Shown here: one piece after another, positions 51,649-59,135 of the stretch
How the letters are laid out: each line of letters opens with the position of its first letter
Numbering within the stretch: the stretch's first letter is position 1
Source of the DNA: Deinococcus sp. Arct2-2
GTDB lineage: Bacteria > Deinococcota > Deinococci > Deinococcales > Deinococcaceae
Assembly: GCF_004801315.1 (NCBI RefSeq)
Contig: NZ_SSNW01000025.1
Location: 1 to 59,135 of the forward strand
Direction: 5' to 3'
Length of the DNA stretch: 59,135 nucleotides
Position numbers and translations under genes: made by a program
The notes under the pieces: model-generated
Database searches by the model: none
The model's input: the letters and a program-made list of their open reading frames with translations, nothing else
Told to the model about the DNA's origin: nothing

Positions 51649-52044
51649 ATGAACGACCAGACTCCCACCCCCTCCATTATCCTCACCGCCGAGCAGTGGC
51701 AAGCTTTTTTATCCAGCTTGTACGAGCGCGGCGATAAACTCGACTTGCGCGAGGAAGGCGGCGTGTACCATCCCCGCAAAGAGAAAGTAGACGCCTACGT
51801 GTTCAGCGGCCACGCCGAAGCCCTGAGAAGCGAGGAAGTGGACGGCGACGTGTGGGGCACGCTGGAAGACATAGAGGAAACCGCCAGCACCGAAGAAGAG
51901 GCGTGGCAAAAAATCGTGGCGTTCTATCTGGGCCGGGGCTGCGTGCTGATGGAAGTAGAGCCGGAAGAGCCAGAGGACGCGGGAGACGCTGCCGATCAAT
52001 GGCTGATTTCGGAGCCTTTAGCGCGGCGGCTGGGGCTGCTTTAA
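51649..52044 (+). CDS. Acidic hypothetical protein, 131 aa
   Basis: The product is strongly acidic (repeated Glu/Asp, such as [15 protein letters not shown] and [12 protein letters not shown]), soluble, with no known domain. It is probably helical at the C-terminal half. It starts at ATG 51649 beside TACACT. It is divergent from the DUF1517 gene and convergent with the polysaccharide deacetylase gene, from which a repeat-rich gap separates it. Confidence 0.7.
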   Translation: MNDQTPTPSIILTAEQWQAFLSSLYERGDKLDLREEGGVYHPRKEKVDAYVFSGHAEALRSEEVDGDVWGTLEDIEETASTEEEAWQKIVAFYLGRGCVLMEVEPEEPEDAGDAADQWLISEPLARRLGLL

Positions 52045-52076
52045 TTTCGGGATTGATGGCGTTTAGGTCTGTGGGT

Positions 52077-52285
52077 GGGTGGTCTAAGGGTCTAAAAGTC
52101 TAGGGTCTAAGGTGTTGGGGGGTTGCTGAACTGCCCCCTCTCCCACAAGGGACGAGGGCGAACGGCAAGCGCAGAGAGATGTGTTTTGCTCCCTCTCCCT
52201 TGAGGGGGGAGGGCTGGAGAGAGGGTGAGTGAGCAAAGCGATTGCTCTTCCTTAGACCCTTCAACCCTAGGCCCTTAGACGCCCT
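52077..52285. repeat. Family A repeat, copy 8, inside inverted tctaagg arms
   Basis: The core (about 52118-52258) has ctgccccctctcccacaagg, tgctccctctcccttgaggg and gggagggctggagagagggt. It is bracketed by gtctaagggtctaaaagtct then agggtctaagg on the left and ccttagacccttcaacccta then ggcccttagac on the right, which are inverted with respect to each other. It fills the gap between two convergent genes. Confidence 0.6.
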
Positions 52286-53041
52286 TCACCGCCCGTAACT
52301 GGCCCGCAGCCGCCCCAATCCGGCCCGCAGGCCAATACGCTGCATGGGCAAATCGCTCACAAGCACAGGCGCTAACCCGCGTTCTTCTAGGCCATGCAGG
52401 ATCAGGTCTAGCAGTTCGGGTGTGACCTCTGGGCCGTCGTGCAGCAAGATGACGCTGCCGGGGCACACCTGCCCTAGCGTGTGCTGGGCAAGTTCGGCGG
52501 CGGGCAAAGCAAGCCAGTCGCGGCCTTCTACATCCCACAGCGCGATCTGGCGGTGGGCGAGGCGGGCCAGCAGGCGTGTAAAAGGGCTGTGGCCACCGTA
52601 GGGTGGACGGAACAACAAACCCGGCTGCTCTGCACGCGGATGCCAGCGCACCTGCGCCCATTCCTTCCACGGGGGCATCAACAGGGCGGGGCGGTGCCAG
52701 ATGCCGTGTGCTTCGAGTTGGTGGCCCGCAGCCGCCAGAGCATTCATCAGGTCAGGATGCGCGGCAGCGTTCGGAGCAGTGACAAAAAAGGTGGAGGGTG
52801 CGCCGTGCCGCTCTAGCACCATCAGCAAGTCCAGCGTGCGCGGGCTGGGGCCATCGTCGAAGGTGAGGGCCACTTGGGGGCGAGTGCGGGGGCCGGGGCC
52901 AAGCGCGCCCCAGCCCGCGGCGCGGCCCAACACGTCGGCTGCAAGCATGGCTCCAGCCTGAGCCGCGCCAGCTTTAATCAGAGGGGTGAAGGAGCTGATG
53001 TGAATGGCGGTTCCTGCCTTTGGGTGGGCCGTAAAGCACAT
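52286..53041 (-). CDS. Polysaccharide deacetylase family protein (NodB)
   Basis: This 251-aa protein has a NodB homology domain with [14 protein letters not shown] (catalytic Asp and metal Asp), an HxxxH motif in [23 protein letters not shown], and [11 protein letters not shown] with the second His. It would remove acetyl groups from N-acetylated sugars of peptidoglycan or another polymer. No clear signal peptide is visible. The ATG at 53041 is preferred; a TTG at 53086 would add 15 residues. It starts a run of envelope-glycan genes reaching 57.5 kb. Confidence 0.85.
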   Translation of the reverse strand: MCFTAHPKAGTAIHISSFTPLIKAGAAQAGAMLAADVLGRAAGWGALGPGPRTRPQVALTFDDGPSPRTLDLLMVLERHGAPSTFFVTAPNAAAHPDLMNALAAAGHQLEAHGIWHRPALLMPPWKEWAQVRWHPRAEQPGLLFRPPYGGHSPFTRLLARLAHRQIALWDVEGRDWLALPAAELAQHTLGQVCPGSVILLHDGPEVTPELLDLILHGLEERGLAPVLVSDLPMQRIGLRAGLGRLRASYGR

Positions 53042-53140
53042 AAGGTTTGGTCTGGACTGTTCAGGAGATGGACGCCTCTTTGCCAACGCTTTGCCGTCAC
53101 CGTCTACAGCCCAGCGCTTTCTCTCGCCACTGACCCAGCT

Positions 53141-54352
53141 TTAGGTCTGCACCGGCGCAGGAAAGGCCCGCCTAAACATGGCGTAAGCACTGGCAGTGGT
53201 GAGGGCCAGCACCGCCCCCACCAAGAATGGGCCGCTGACGCCGATGGTCTGGTAGGCAAACGCGCCGATGACTGGTGACAGCGCCGTTCCAGTGTTTTCG
53301 ACGGTCATCAGTGCGCCCCACGCGGCAGGCCGTTCGGCTTCCGGCAGCGTACTGGTCACTAGTGCCGACCAACCGGGCGTGACGCAGCCGTAGCCTAGCC
53401 CCAGCAGCGCCGCAATTGGATAAATGGCCCACACGGGCGGGGTGGTAGCCAGCAGCGCGAACGCCACCCCGATCAGGGCAAAGCCCACCGACAGCACCGG
53501 ACGGGCGCGGCCCCTATCGGCAATTCTTCCGGCAAAGGGGATGGTGGCGTAGGCCAACACGCCGCCCAGCACCAGAATAGACACCAGCGGCCAGTATTCG
53601 ATGCCCATTTTTTTGGCAATCGGGAACAGCAGCGGCCCGATGAGGGACAGGGTGCCCGTTTGCAGGAAAGCGGCGGGCATCAGCGGAACAAGGGAGCGGA
53701 ACACGCGGCGGGTGCTTTCGCGGGTAGGCGCGGGCGCGGTGTTGCGCTGACGTACCCGGCGCATGGGCATCAGCAGGGCGGCCAGCACTGCCAGCCCCTG
53801 CAGCGCAATCGCCAAAGTCAGCGGAAAATTGCCCCCATGCCTGCCAATCGCGCCGTAGACCAACACGCCAACGCCGATCATGGGGAGGGCGCACATGGTC
53901 ACGATAGAAATGGCCCGCCCGCTGTAGCCCGGTTTGCTGGAATCGGCGGTCAGATTCAGTGCGCCGGGCCACAGCACGCTAAAGCCGACGCCGTGAACAG
54001 CAGCGATCAGAATAAGCAGCCAGAAAGTATGGGCAAACGGGAGCAGCGCCAGCGCCACCAGCCCCAGCAGCGCCCCGCCCGCCACCACAGGCCGCAGCCC
54101 ATAGCGCGAAATAGCCACGCCAGCCGGGCCACGCATCAGGGTATCGGCAATAAAATGAGCGGTGAGGGCGGCGCTGGTGGCCGTGAGTGGCAAACCAAAT
54201 TCCGAGGGGCCGACCAAGGGCAGGTAAGCGGTGTAAACGCCGTTGCGGACAAACTCGGCGCAGGCCAGAGCTACGGTTGCGCCCGCCACTGGCAGTAGGG
54301 TTCCGGGTAAGAGAGGAATCCGGTCGCTCAGGGAGCGCGGCGCGGCTTTCAT
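53141..54352 (-). CDS. MFS transporter in the envelope cluster
   Basis: This 403-aa protein has 12 predicted helices in two six-helix halves. The start ATG at 54352 has GGAGAAGCT directly upstream, so a longer frame to 54406 is not needed. Sequence motifs include RYGLRPVVAGGAL and DRGRARPVLSVGFAL, the helix 2-3 loops of each half. No substrate is indicated. Lying between a deacetylase and glycosyltransferases, it could export a glycan precursor or flip a lipid, as LtaA does, but this is only context. Confidence 0.8.
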   Translation of the reverse strand: MKAAPRSLSDRIPLLPGTLLPVAGATVALACAEFVRNGVYTAYLPLVGPSEFGLPLTATSAALTAHFIADTLMRGPAGVAISRYGLRPVVAGGALLGLVALALLPFAHTFWLLILIAAVHGVGFSVLWPGALNLTADSSKPGYSGRAISIVTMCALPMIGVGVLVYGAIGRHGGNFPLTLAIALQGLAVLAALLMPMRRVRQRNTAPAPTRESTRRVFRSLVPLMPAAFLQTGTLSLIGPLLFPIAKKMGIEYWPLVSILVLGGVLAYATIPFAGRIADRGRARPVLSVGFALIGVAFALLATTPPVWAIYPIAALLGLGYGCVTPGWSALVTSTLPEAERPAAWGALMTVENTGTALSPVIGAFAYQTIGVSGPFLVGAVLALTTASAYAMFRRAFPAPVQT

Positions 54353-54432
54353 AGCTTCTCCATGAGACGCTGCCCCACGAGCCACAGCCGCACAGATGGG
54401 GGGCACATGAAGATGACCAGACGAACACCTGT

Positions 54433-54438
54433 TAGCCT
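54433..54438 (+). promoter_or_regulatory. -10 box of the GT2 gene
   Basis: TAGCCT ends six bases before the GTG at 54445. Confidence 0.5.
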
Positions 54439-54444
54439 GTCCGG

Positions 54445-55113
54445 GTGCCGGAATTCTCGGTTGTTATTCCTGCACGCAACGAAGCGGTGTATTTGCCCCT
54501 TACGTTGCGTGCATTGGAACGTCAGACCCACACCCCCCATGAAGTGATCGTCGTGGACAACGGCAGCCGGGACGCCACCGCCGAGGTGGCCCGCTCTTGG
54601 GGAGCCACCGTGATTCAGTGCCACGAGCGCGGTGTGGCCCGTGCCCGCCAAGCTGGACTGGAGGCGGCAACGGGCGACTGGGTGGCCTCTACCGACGCCG
54701 ATTCCTTGCCCGCCCCGCAGTGGCTGGAGCGCCTGAACGTCGCCGCCGCTGGCCGGGTGGCCCTCTACGGCCCAATGCGTTTTTCGGGAGTGCGCCGCCC
54801 GCTGCCGCAGATTTCGGAAGCCGCCTATAACCTGTTTTTGCGGCTGTGCGTGCTGGCCGACAAACCCAATTTGGCTGGGGCGAACATGGCCTACTCGCGC
54901 CTCGCCGCAGAGCTGGCGGGTGGATACCCAGCGGTGGAAGCCTACGAAGACATTTTGCTGGGTCAGGCGTTGGCGCGGTTGGGCACGGTGGCCTATGTGC
55001 CGGGCGCACTTGTGGAGACCAGTGCGCGGCGCTTGGAAGGCGGCCTTGTTCCCTTCTTGTGGCGGCACGCGCAAAATATCAGCGGTCATACACGAGGCTA
55101 CTTCGAGGAGTAG
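54445..55113 (+). CDS. Family 2 glycosyltransferase
   Basis: This 222-aa GT-A enzyme begins [21 protein letters not shown] and has [16 protein letters not shown], then the metal-binding DxD in [11 protein letters not shown] and the acceptor-region [10 protein letters not shown] (ED motif). It has no membrane segment. It starts with GTG at 54445 beside TAGCCT. Its last 35 bases overlap the 3' end of the convergent GT4 gene, an unusual tail-to-tail overlap. It probably transfers one sugar in the cell-envelope polymer or glycolipid built by this cluster. Confidence 0.88.
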   Translation: MPEFSVVIPARNEAVYLPLTLRALERQTHTPHEVIVVDNGSRDATAEVARSWGATVIQCHERGVARARQAGLEAATGDWVASTDADSLPAPQWLERLNVAAAGRVALYGPMRFSGVRRPLPQISEAAYNLFLRLCVLADKPNLAGANMAYSRLAAELAGGYPAVEAYEDILLGQALARLGTVAYVPGALVETSARRLEGGLVPFLWRHAQNISGHTRGYFEE

Positions 55114-56317
55114 CTGCTTCTGAAGGCAGGGCCACCGCGCCGCTGGGCATGCCCAAGGCGCGGGCGTACACTTCCAAAACCCGTTCGGCCACGCCGCCGG
55201 GGGTGGTGGTGTGGCCGAAATTACGTGCGCCCGCCGACAACTGTTCCCACAGTTCTGGGCTGCCCAACACGTCGCGGGCGTGACGAACCAGTGCATTCAC
55301 GTCGCCGGGCATGGTCAGGTAGCCGCTGCTGCCGTGCGCCACGCCGCTGAGGGTACCGCGTGCGCCCACCGCCACCACTGGAACGCCCATCAGCTGCGCT
55401 TCTTGCAGCACCAAGCCCTGAGTTTCGGTGTCGCTGGCAAACAGGAACAGTTCCGCGAGGCGGTAATACGCGCCGATTTCTGTCCACGGACGCACGCCCA
55501 AAAAGGTGACGCGATCCGAGATGCCGAGTTGCCTTGCGTGCGCCTCCAGATGTCCCCGCTCCGGCCCTTCGCCTAGAATGACCAAGTGGGCATTGTCCAA
55601 CTGCGACAGGGTATCGAGCACCAGATCAAAGCGTTTTTCGCGGGCGAGGCGGCCCACACTCAAAATTCGGCGCGTGCCCGCAGGCCAAGGGTTGAGGATC
55701 GGCGGCGCGGCCTCTAGCCCTCTGGGGTCGATGCTGGTGGGGATGACCACCGGATTCCTCACCCCCATTTCCCGCATCACGTCGAGCATGCCGGTGGTGG
55801 GCACAATCACGGCGTTGGCCCGCCCATACAACTGCCCCGACACCCGCGACACCAATTTGGTCATGCGGTCAAAGGAAGTCAGACCCGGCACATAGTGCGT
55901 GTAGGCCGCCAAATGCGTGTGATAAGTGGCGATGTGCGGCACCTGCCATTTGCGGGCCAGCCGCACGCCTGCCAGCCCCAGCGTGAGGGGCGTGTGCGTA
56001 TGCACGATGTCGTATTTGCGCTCGAAGTCTTTGCGGGTAGGCCAAGCAAGCCGGTAAGTGGGCAAAAATACGTAACGTAGGCTGGAAATCCGGTAAACAT
56101 CAGGGCGGGTATCCACATGCTCGGGGAAATCGGGGGCCACCACATCCACATGGTGCCCGCGTGCCCGGAGTTCGTCGGACAGCAGACCCACGCTGGTCAC
56201 GATGCCGTTTTGGTCAGGCAAAAAGGTATCGGTAAACAGGCCGATTCGCAGGGGGCGGTCGGTCAGGGGTACGCCTTCCGTGAGGGCAGACGCCTGAGCT
56301 ACAGCGGACGCCTTCAC
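55079..56317 (-). CDS. Family 4 glycosyltransferase
   Basis: This 412-aa retaining GT-B enzyme shows the N-terminal [35 protein letters not shown] and [12 protein letters not shown], then [12 protein letters not shown]. The nucleotide-sugar domain has [32 protein letters not shown] and [26 protein letters not shown] (the E-x7-E motif). It resembles 1,2-diacylglycerol glucosyl/galactosyltransferases and PimB-type mannosyltransferases, so a glycolipid product is plausible. It starts with GTG at 56317. The C-terminus overlaps the GT2 gene by 35 bases in opposite orientation. Confidence 0.9.
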   Translation of the reverse strand: MKASAVAQASALTEGVPLTDRPLRIGLFTDTFLPDQNGIVTSVGLLSDELRARGHHVDVVAPDFPEHVDTRPDVYRISSLRYVFLPTYRLAWPTRKDFERKYDIVHTHTPLTLGLAGVRLARKWQVPHIATYHTHLAAYTHYVPGLTSFDRMTKLVSRVSGQLYGRANAVIVPTTGMLDVMREMGVRNPVVIPTSIDPRGLEAAPPILNPWPAGTRRILSVGRLAREKRFDLVLDTLSQLDNAHLVILGEGPERGHLEAHARQLGISDRVTFLGVRPWTEIGAYYRLAELFLFASDTETQGLVLQEAQLMGVPVVAVGARGTLSGVAHGSSGYLTMPGDVNALVRHARDVLGSPELWEQLSAGARNFGHTTTPGGVAERVLEVYARALGMPSGAVALPSEAATPRSSLVYDR

Positions 56318-56476
56318 GCTCGCCCCGCGCCGCTACAGGCCATGCTCGCCGGAGTCCTGACCATTGCCCATAGGCTCTGTGAGATAAAGGAAAACTGAAG
56401 CATCGTTAGACAGGAGCATACCGTGATCAGCATGAGAGCGTGCTGTCAGGTTGCGGTTTCGTGATCTCTTTACCGT

Positions 56477-56482
56477 TACAGT
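56477..56482 (+). promoter_or_regulatory. -10 box of the YkoP-like gene
   Basis: TACAGT ends seven bases before ATG 56490 without a ribosome site. Confidence 0.55.
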
Positions 56483-56489
56483 CAGGGTG

Positions 56490-57524
56490 ATGCCCGTTTT
56501 TTCTCCCTCATGGTTATGGCCCTCCCTCGTCCGGGCAGGCGCTTTCGGTACGTTGTACGGCGGCGCTCCGGGCGATCCCTCTGTGGGTCTGACCGTACCT
56601 GTAGAGTCGGCGGCGGAGTTGGAAACCGTGTTGCAGGTGTTGGCAGAAGCCAAGATTGGGGCTACATTACTGATTCCGCCTGCACTCGCCCGCTCTAATC
56701 CGGAACTGCTGCACTCTGCAACGCGGGCCGGACACGAGATCGCCGGAAGTGGGCCGCCGACTGGAATAAGCGGGCTGGAAGCGGCGGCAGGGCAACCTAT
56801 AACCGCGTGGGCGCTGGAAGGCACGGCGCTGACCCGTGCGAATCTGGCGGCGCTGAGGCGTGGGGGCGTGCGGCCTCTCCCCTTTCCGCAGCCAGCAGCG
56901 CAACCGGGCCAGACGGTGCGAGTCCTCCCCGCAGAGTTGGCGGCCACTTTGCCCGAACTGAAAGCCCTCGGCTATCGCCCCGCGCCCGTGCGGGCCATTC
57001 CCGGCCTGCGCACTGCCGCGCCCCGCGACCTACTGATCTACGCTTACAGCCGCACCGTAGAAGACCGTTTCGCTCGTGAGCATCATGTGATTGACCTCGC
57101 CCAACGCGCCGACGCCGTGATGCGCGTGGCTCCGCGCTCCGAGGTCATGCCACCGCTGCCCTTGCCGCCGCACACGCCCACCGCCGAACTGCATCTGCAC
57201 TCGCCGCGCATCGTGGGCATCAGCACCCGCAGCTCTATTGCCGCCTACCGCGCCTACCAACGCAGCCTGAAAGACGTGGCGGCGGCCCTGCAAACCCGGC
57301 CCGAGTTGGCGGATGCTCAGGCTGTGTACGCCGTCACGCTATTTCACGGCCCGCTGGAAAAGAGCGGCTTTGCCCTGCTGGACTTGCCGCCCCAGCAAGC
57401 GCGTTGGTTCGGCTTCGGCTTCCGCCTGCTGCGAGCAGTGTACGGCACGCCCAAGCCCCCCAGCGAGGGAAAGCCGAAAATGGCTTGGATGGAGAGAGAG
57501 GCGTTTTTGGCGCGGCATGGGTAG
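56490..57524 (+). CDS. YkoP-like protein (deacetylase-type N-terminal half)
   Basis: This 344-aa protein looks two-part. The N-terminal half has the order of a degenerate polysaccharide-deacetylase barrel (VGLTVPVESAAELETVLQVL, GATLLIPPALARSNPELLH, GHEIAGSGPPTG) but lacks its TFDDGP and HxxxH metal residues, so it is probably inactive. The C-terminal half (from AELHLHSPRIVGISTRSSIAAY, then LKDVAAALQTRPELADAQAVYAVTLFHG) resembles the YkoP family of Bacillus, whose genes also sit beside glycosyltransferases. The start at ATG 56490 fits TACAGT. Its role in the envelope cluster is unknown; the similarity is recalled, not computed. Confidence 0.65.
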   Translation: MPVFSPSWLWPSLVRAGAFGTLYGGAPGDPSVGLTVPVESAAELETVLQVLAEAKIGATLLIPPALARSNPELLHSATRAGHEIAGSGPPTGISGLEAAAGQPITAWALEGTALTRANLAALRRGGVRPLPFPQPAAQPGQTVRVLPAELAATLPELKALGYRPAPVRAIPGLRTAAPRDLLIYAYSRTVEDRFAREHHVIDLAQRADAVMRVAPRSEVMPPLPLPPHTPTAELHLHSPRIVGISTRSSIAAYRAYQRSLKDVAAALQTRPELADAQAVYAVTLFHGPLEKSGFALLDLPPQQARWFGFGFRLLRAVYGTPKPPSEGKPKMAWMEREAFLARHG

Positions 57525-57543
57525 GGTCATAAGTTGCCCATTT

Positions 57544-57566
57544 ATCTCAGATTGAGATACTATCTC
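57544..57566. promoter_or_regulatory. Overlapping palindromes: operator of the higBA promoter
   Basis: ATCTCAGATTGAGAT (57544-57558) and GAGATACTATCTC (57554-57566) are two perfect palindromes that overlap by five bases. The second covers the -10 box TACTAT at 57558-57563. They lie directly before the toxin start and suit autorepression by the HigA antitoxin, as in other higBA loci. Confidence 0.65.
57558..57563 (+). promoter_or_regulatory. -10 box of higB
   Basis: TACTAT ends five bases before GTG 57569; a weak -35 (TTGCCC) lies about 18 bases upstream. Confidence 0.5.
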
Positions 57567-57803
57567 TTGTGCGTGTTCTCGCCTTATCTGCTCTACGGAA
57601 ATTTTGGGAACAAGTACCTGATGCCGAACTGCCTTTGCGCTCTTGGTACATGACTTTGGTTGCCACCCATCCAAAACATCTGACTGATCTCAAAACTACT
57701 TTTGGCAGTGTGGATTACGTTTCGGATAAACAAGACCCCGTTGGCTGGCACATCTTTGACGTAGGCGGCAACAAGTGGCGCGTAATGTGCAAGATCAATT
57801 AGC

Positions 57804-58722
57804 AACCTCGGGTGCTAGGGGATCAAAGACCGCCAAAGAACAGGGCCAAATTGTGAGCGGCGATTTTTCGGCAGACATGAGCGCGAATGGATCGGAAGGA
57901 ATTGAGCTGCGGCAGCATCAACTGAAATGAACGATCCAGCCGAGAAAAAACCGCCTCAATGGTCTTTCTGACCCATCGCATGGCGCCCCACCAGGGGCGC
58001 GGTTGCTTCATGTTGCTCTTGGGTTGCGCGTAGACGCCGCAGCCCTGATCGCCCCGATCACCGAGCACCAATGCGCCTTCGCCTTCGTTCAAGAGGGGAC
58101 GTGCGAGGGGTGGATCGCTTTCATTTCCAGCAGCCAGAGCACAGCGGACGATCATTCCATGATCGTCAATGATGGCGTGCAGCTTGAACCCGTAGAACCG
58201 ACCTTTGACACTGTAACCTCCGTACCCACCGCGTCCACTGCCTGCCTCACTCATCGCTCGGGGTCGCGCGTAGCGCGTCCCCTTGCAGTGGACGAGCGGT
58301 CTGCTGTCAATGACGTACACGGTGTCGTCGTCGAAGTGGGGCAGTCTCAGCGCAAGGTCGGCGTAAATGGTTTCCACATTCGACTGGATTCGGAGATACC
58401 GGGTACGATCCGGCAAGCATGGAAACAGCGCCCGATACGTTGAACGCACCTGAGCCAACCATTTCTGCCCTGAAACTTCACCGAGCAATTCGCCCACCAG
58501 CGCAATCGTCATGAGTTCGCTGTAATTCCCCTTCTGATTCGGTTCGTGAGGCAGCACAAACAAGCCGCTGCACACAGCGGCTTGCACATAATCATCCACG
58601 TAGACGTAAATGAGCGTGAACAGGTCTTCAACGGTATTCTGGGCAAGCGGAAGTTCTTTGGTAGCCATACCGGAGCTTCCGCTTTTTCATCTCCCCTGAG
58701 CTACCCCCTAGCACCCGAGGTT
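57804..58722. mobile_element. IS982-family insertion sequence, 919 bp
   Basis: Perfect 18-bp inverted ends AACCTCGGGTGCTAGGGG bound the element. The flanks are AGC on the left and ATC on the right, consistent with a 3-bp duplication of ATC with one change (which also creates the TAG stop of truncated higB). It carries one transposase gene in the opposite direction to higB. Confidence 0.88.
57823..58668 (-). CDS. IS982-family transposase
   Basis: This 281-aa transposase has the expected DDE positions: YVIDSRPLVHCKGTRYARPR, LVLGDRGDQGCGVYAQP and RKTIEAVFSRLDRSF. The N-terminal MATKELPLAQNTVEDLFTLIYVYVDDY and GGYSVKGRFYGFKLHAIIDDHG are typical of IS982. It looks intact and starts with an ATG inside the element. 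Confidence 0.88.
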   Translation of the reverse strand: MATKELPLAQNTVEDLFTLIYVYVDDYVQAAVCSGLFVLPHEPNQKGNYSELMTIALVGELLGEVSGQKWLAQVRSTYRALFPCLPDRTRYLRIQSNVETIYADLALRLPHFDDDTVYVIDSRPLVHCKGTRYARPRAMSEAGSGRGGYGGYSVKGRFYGFKLHAIIDDHGMIVRCALAAGNESDPPLARPLLNEGEGALVLGDRGDQGCGVYAQPKSNMKQPRPWWGAMRWVRKTIEAVFSRLDRSFQLMLPQLNSFRSIRAHVCRKIAAHNLALFFGGL

Positions 58723-58784
58723 ATCAAACGCAGTATGCCCTGATCAAACACGTGCTGACACACAAGCAATACGATCAATGGACA

Positions 58785-58790
58785 AAGGAG
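58785..58790 (+). promoter_or_regulatory. Shine-Dalgarno of higA inside the higB 3' end
   Basis: AAGGAG is eight bases ahead of ATG 58799. It lies in the detached last codons of higB, so the antitoxin kept its ribosome site after the insertion, although transcription must now cross or start within the element. Confidence 0.7.
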
Positions 58791-58798
58791 CGGCGCTG

Positions 58799-59125
58799 AT
58801 GTGGACTGAATCTATGACCCATCCACAACTCAATCAAATTCGCACCCAATGGGCCAATACTGACCCTGTTCTCCGCGATCTGCTCCGGCCTATCGACAAC
58901 GCCGAGCAGTATGCCTTTGCTCTGGCCGTGTTCGAGCAGTTGATGACCGAAATAGAACCACCGGGGGTTGATGCGACAACACTGGAGCTTTATCACCAAG
59001 AGTTTCCACGGTTACCCCAATCGCGTGTCAGGCGGCGTGGGGTTGTTGTGGTACAGGCTGCACCTCGGTCAGGACGTACCATTCTGTGTGTTGTGCCGCT
59101 CGGCGCTGAGCCGCTCGCCACGTGA
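58799..59125 (+). CDS. higA: HigA-like antitoxin, N-terminal part, with atypical C-terminus
   Basis: The first ~50 residues (QLNQIRTQWANTDPVLRDLL, RPIDNAEQYAFALAVFEQLM) match the start of HigA antitoxins, which bind HigB and repress the operon through an HTH domain. The expected HTH does not follow: after EPPG the frame runs through VDATTLELYHQEF and a Val/Arg-rich stretch to a stop at 59125. The ATG overlaps the last base of the higB stop (TGATG). Either the gene is broken just after the N-terminal domain or it has an unusual C-terminus. The right window edge prevents a decision. Confidence 0.55.
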   Translation: MWTESMTHPQLNQIRTQWANTDPVLRDLLRPIDNAEQYAFALAVFEQLMTEIEPPGVDATTLELYHQEFPRLPQSRVRRRGVVVVQAAPRSGRTILCVVPLGAEPLAT

Positions 59126-59135
59126 GTTGCGGCTG

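Larger units (their letters stand above)
57569..58799 (+). pseudogene. higB: HigB-type mRNA interferase, interrupted by an insertion sequence
   Basis: The upstream 77-codon frame encodes MRVLALSALRKFWEQVPDAE, PLRSWYMTLVA, DLKTTFGSVDYVSDKQ and FDVGGNKWRVMCKIN, the HigB toxin fold that cleaves translated mRNA at the ribosome. It ends at a TAG made at the IS border. The missing end is found beyond the element: YQTQYALIKHVLTHKQYDQW then TKERR and TGA at 58797-58799, joining in frame once the element and one target copy are removed. HigB normally ends with a strand such as IKYVLTHAEYDK, which matches. The truncated protein lacks that last strand with its catalytic His, so it is probably inactive. 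Confidence 0.88.

Overview
The window looks like chromosome of a Deinococcus species. uvrA is preceded by a 17-bp palindrome matching the Deinococcus radiation/desiccation response motif. About twenty start codons have no Shine-Dalgarno but carry a TANNNT -10 box 5-12 nt upstream, the leaderless layout common in Deinococcus. G+C-rich small non-coding repeats lie between genes, and the gene content (cell-wall amidase, PilT, fused NAD(P)HX repair enzyme, TAXI-type TRAP transporter) fits. No rRNA, tRNA or CRISPR array was found. Everything here comes from reading the sequence and from family knowledge; no database search was run.

Layout. 1-6.6 kb: gamma-glutamyltransferase, a TPR diguanylate cyclase, a histone-deacetylase-like hydrolase, an inositol-monophosphatase-like enzyme with a 58-aa membrane protein translationally coupled to it, and a divergent lipoprotein. 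6.7-13.9 kb: purB, a small holin-like membrane protein, panC-pilT, greA, malQ and a cob(I)alamin adenosyltransferase. 14-20.3 kb: secreted amidase, PfkB kinase, rsmA (ksgA), a TPR membrane protein and bifunctional NAD(P)HX epimerase/dehydratase. 20.36-21.80 kb: an IS4/IS701-like element inserted inside a small intergenic repeat. 22-29.9 kb: a DUF4388 protein, an A+T-rich orphan membrane protein, a ClC transporter with a TrkA-C tail, an MFS protein and a TAXI TRAP transporter. 30-35.3 kb: RDRM-controlled uvrA, a membrane protein and a DsbA/DsbB-like pair. 35.3-42.2 kb: SDR, sugar kinase, phosphoribosyltransferase, HD-GYP protein, TetR regulator and pgi. 42.18-43.27 kb: an IS630 element with a -1 frameshift site, directly after the pgi stop. 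43.3-50.4 kb: UDP-GlcNAc epimerase and WecA-like transferase, an S41 protease, NUDIX and fumarylacetoacetase-family genes, and a class III aminotransferase. 50.5-57.5 kb: a Gly-rich DUF1517 membrane protein, then an envelope-glycan set (polysaccharide deacetylase, MFS, GT2, GT4, YkoP-like). 57.5-59.1 kb: a higBA toxin-antitoxin locus whose toxin is split by an IS982-family element.

How the parts fit. Two intergenic repeat families recur: a G+C-rich element with ctcccc/ggggag arms (eight copies) and a GTGGATCGTAGAACGTGG-type element that forms perfect 18-bp hairpins between two convergent gene pairs. All three insertion sequences sit at sparing or disabling positions: in a repeat, just after a stop codon, and inside a toxin gene. 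Two genes of hexose metabolism (pfkB-family kinase and pgi) share an identical 15-nt upstream sequence. c-di-GMP synthesis (GGDEF) and breakdown (HD-GYP) genes are both present but not adjacent.
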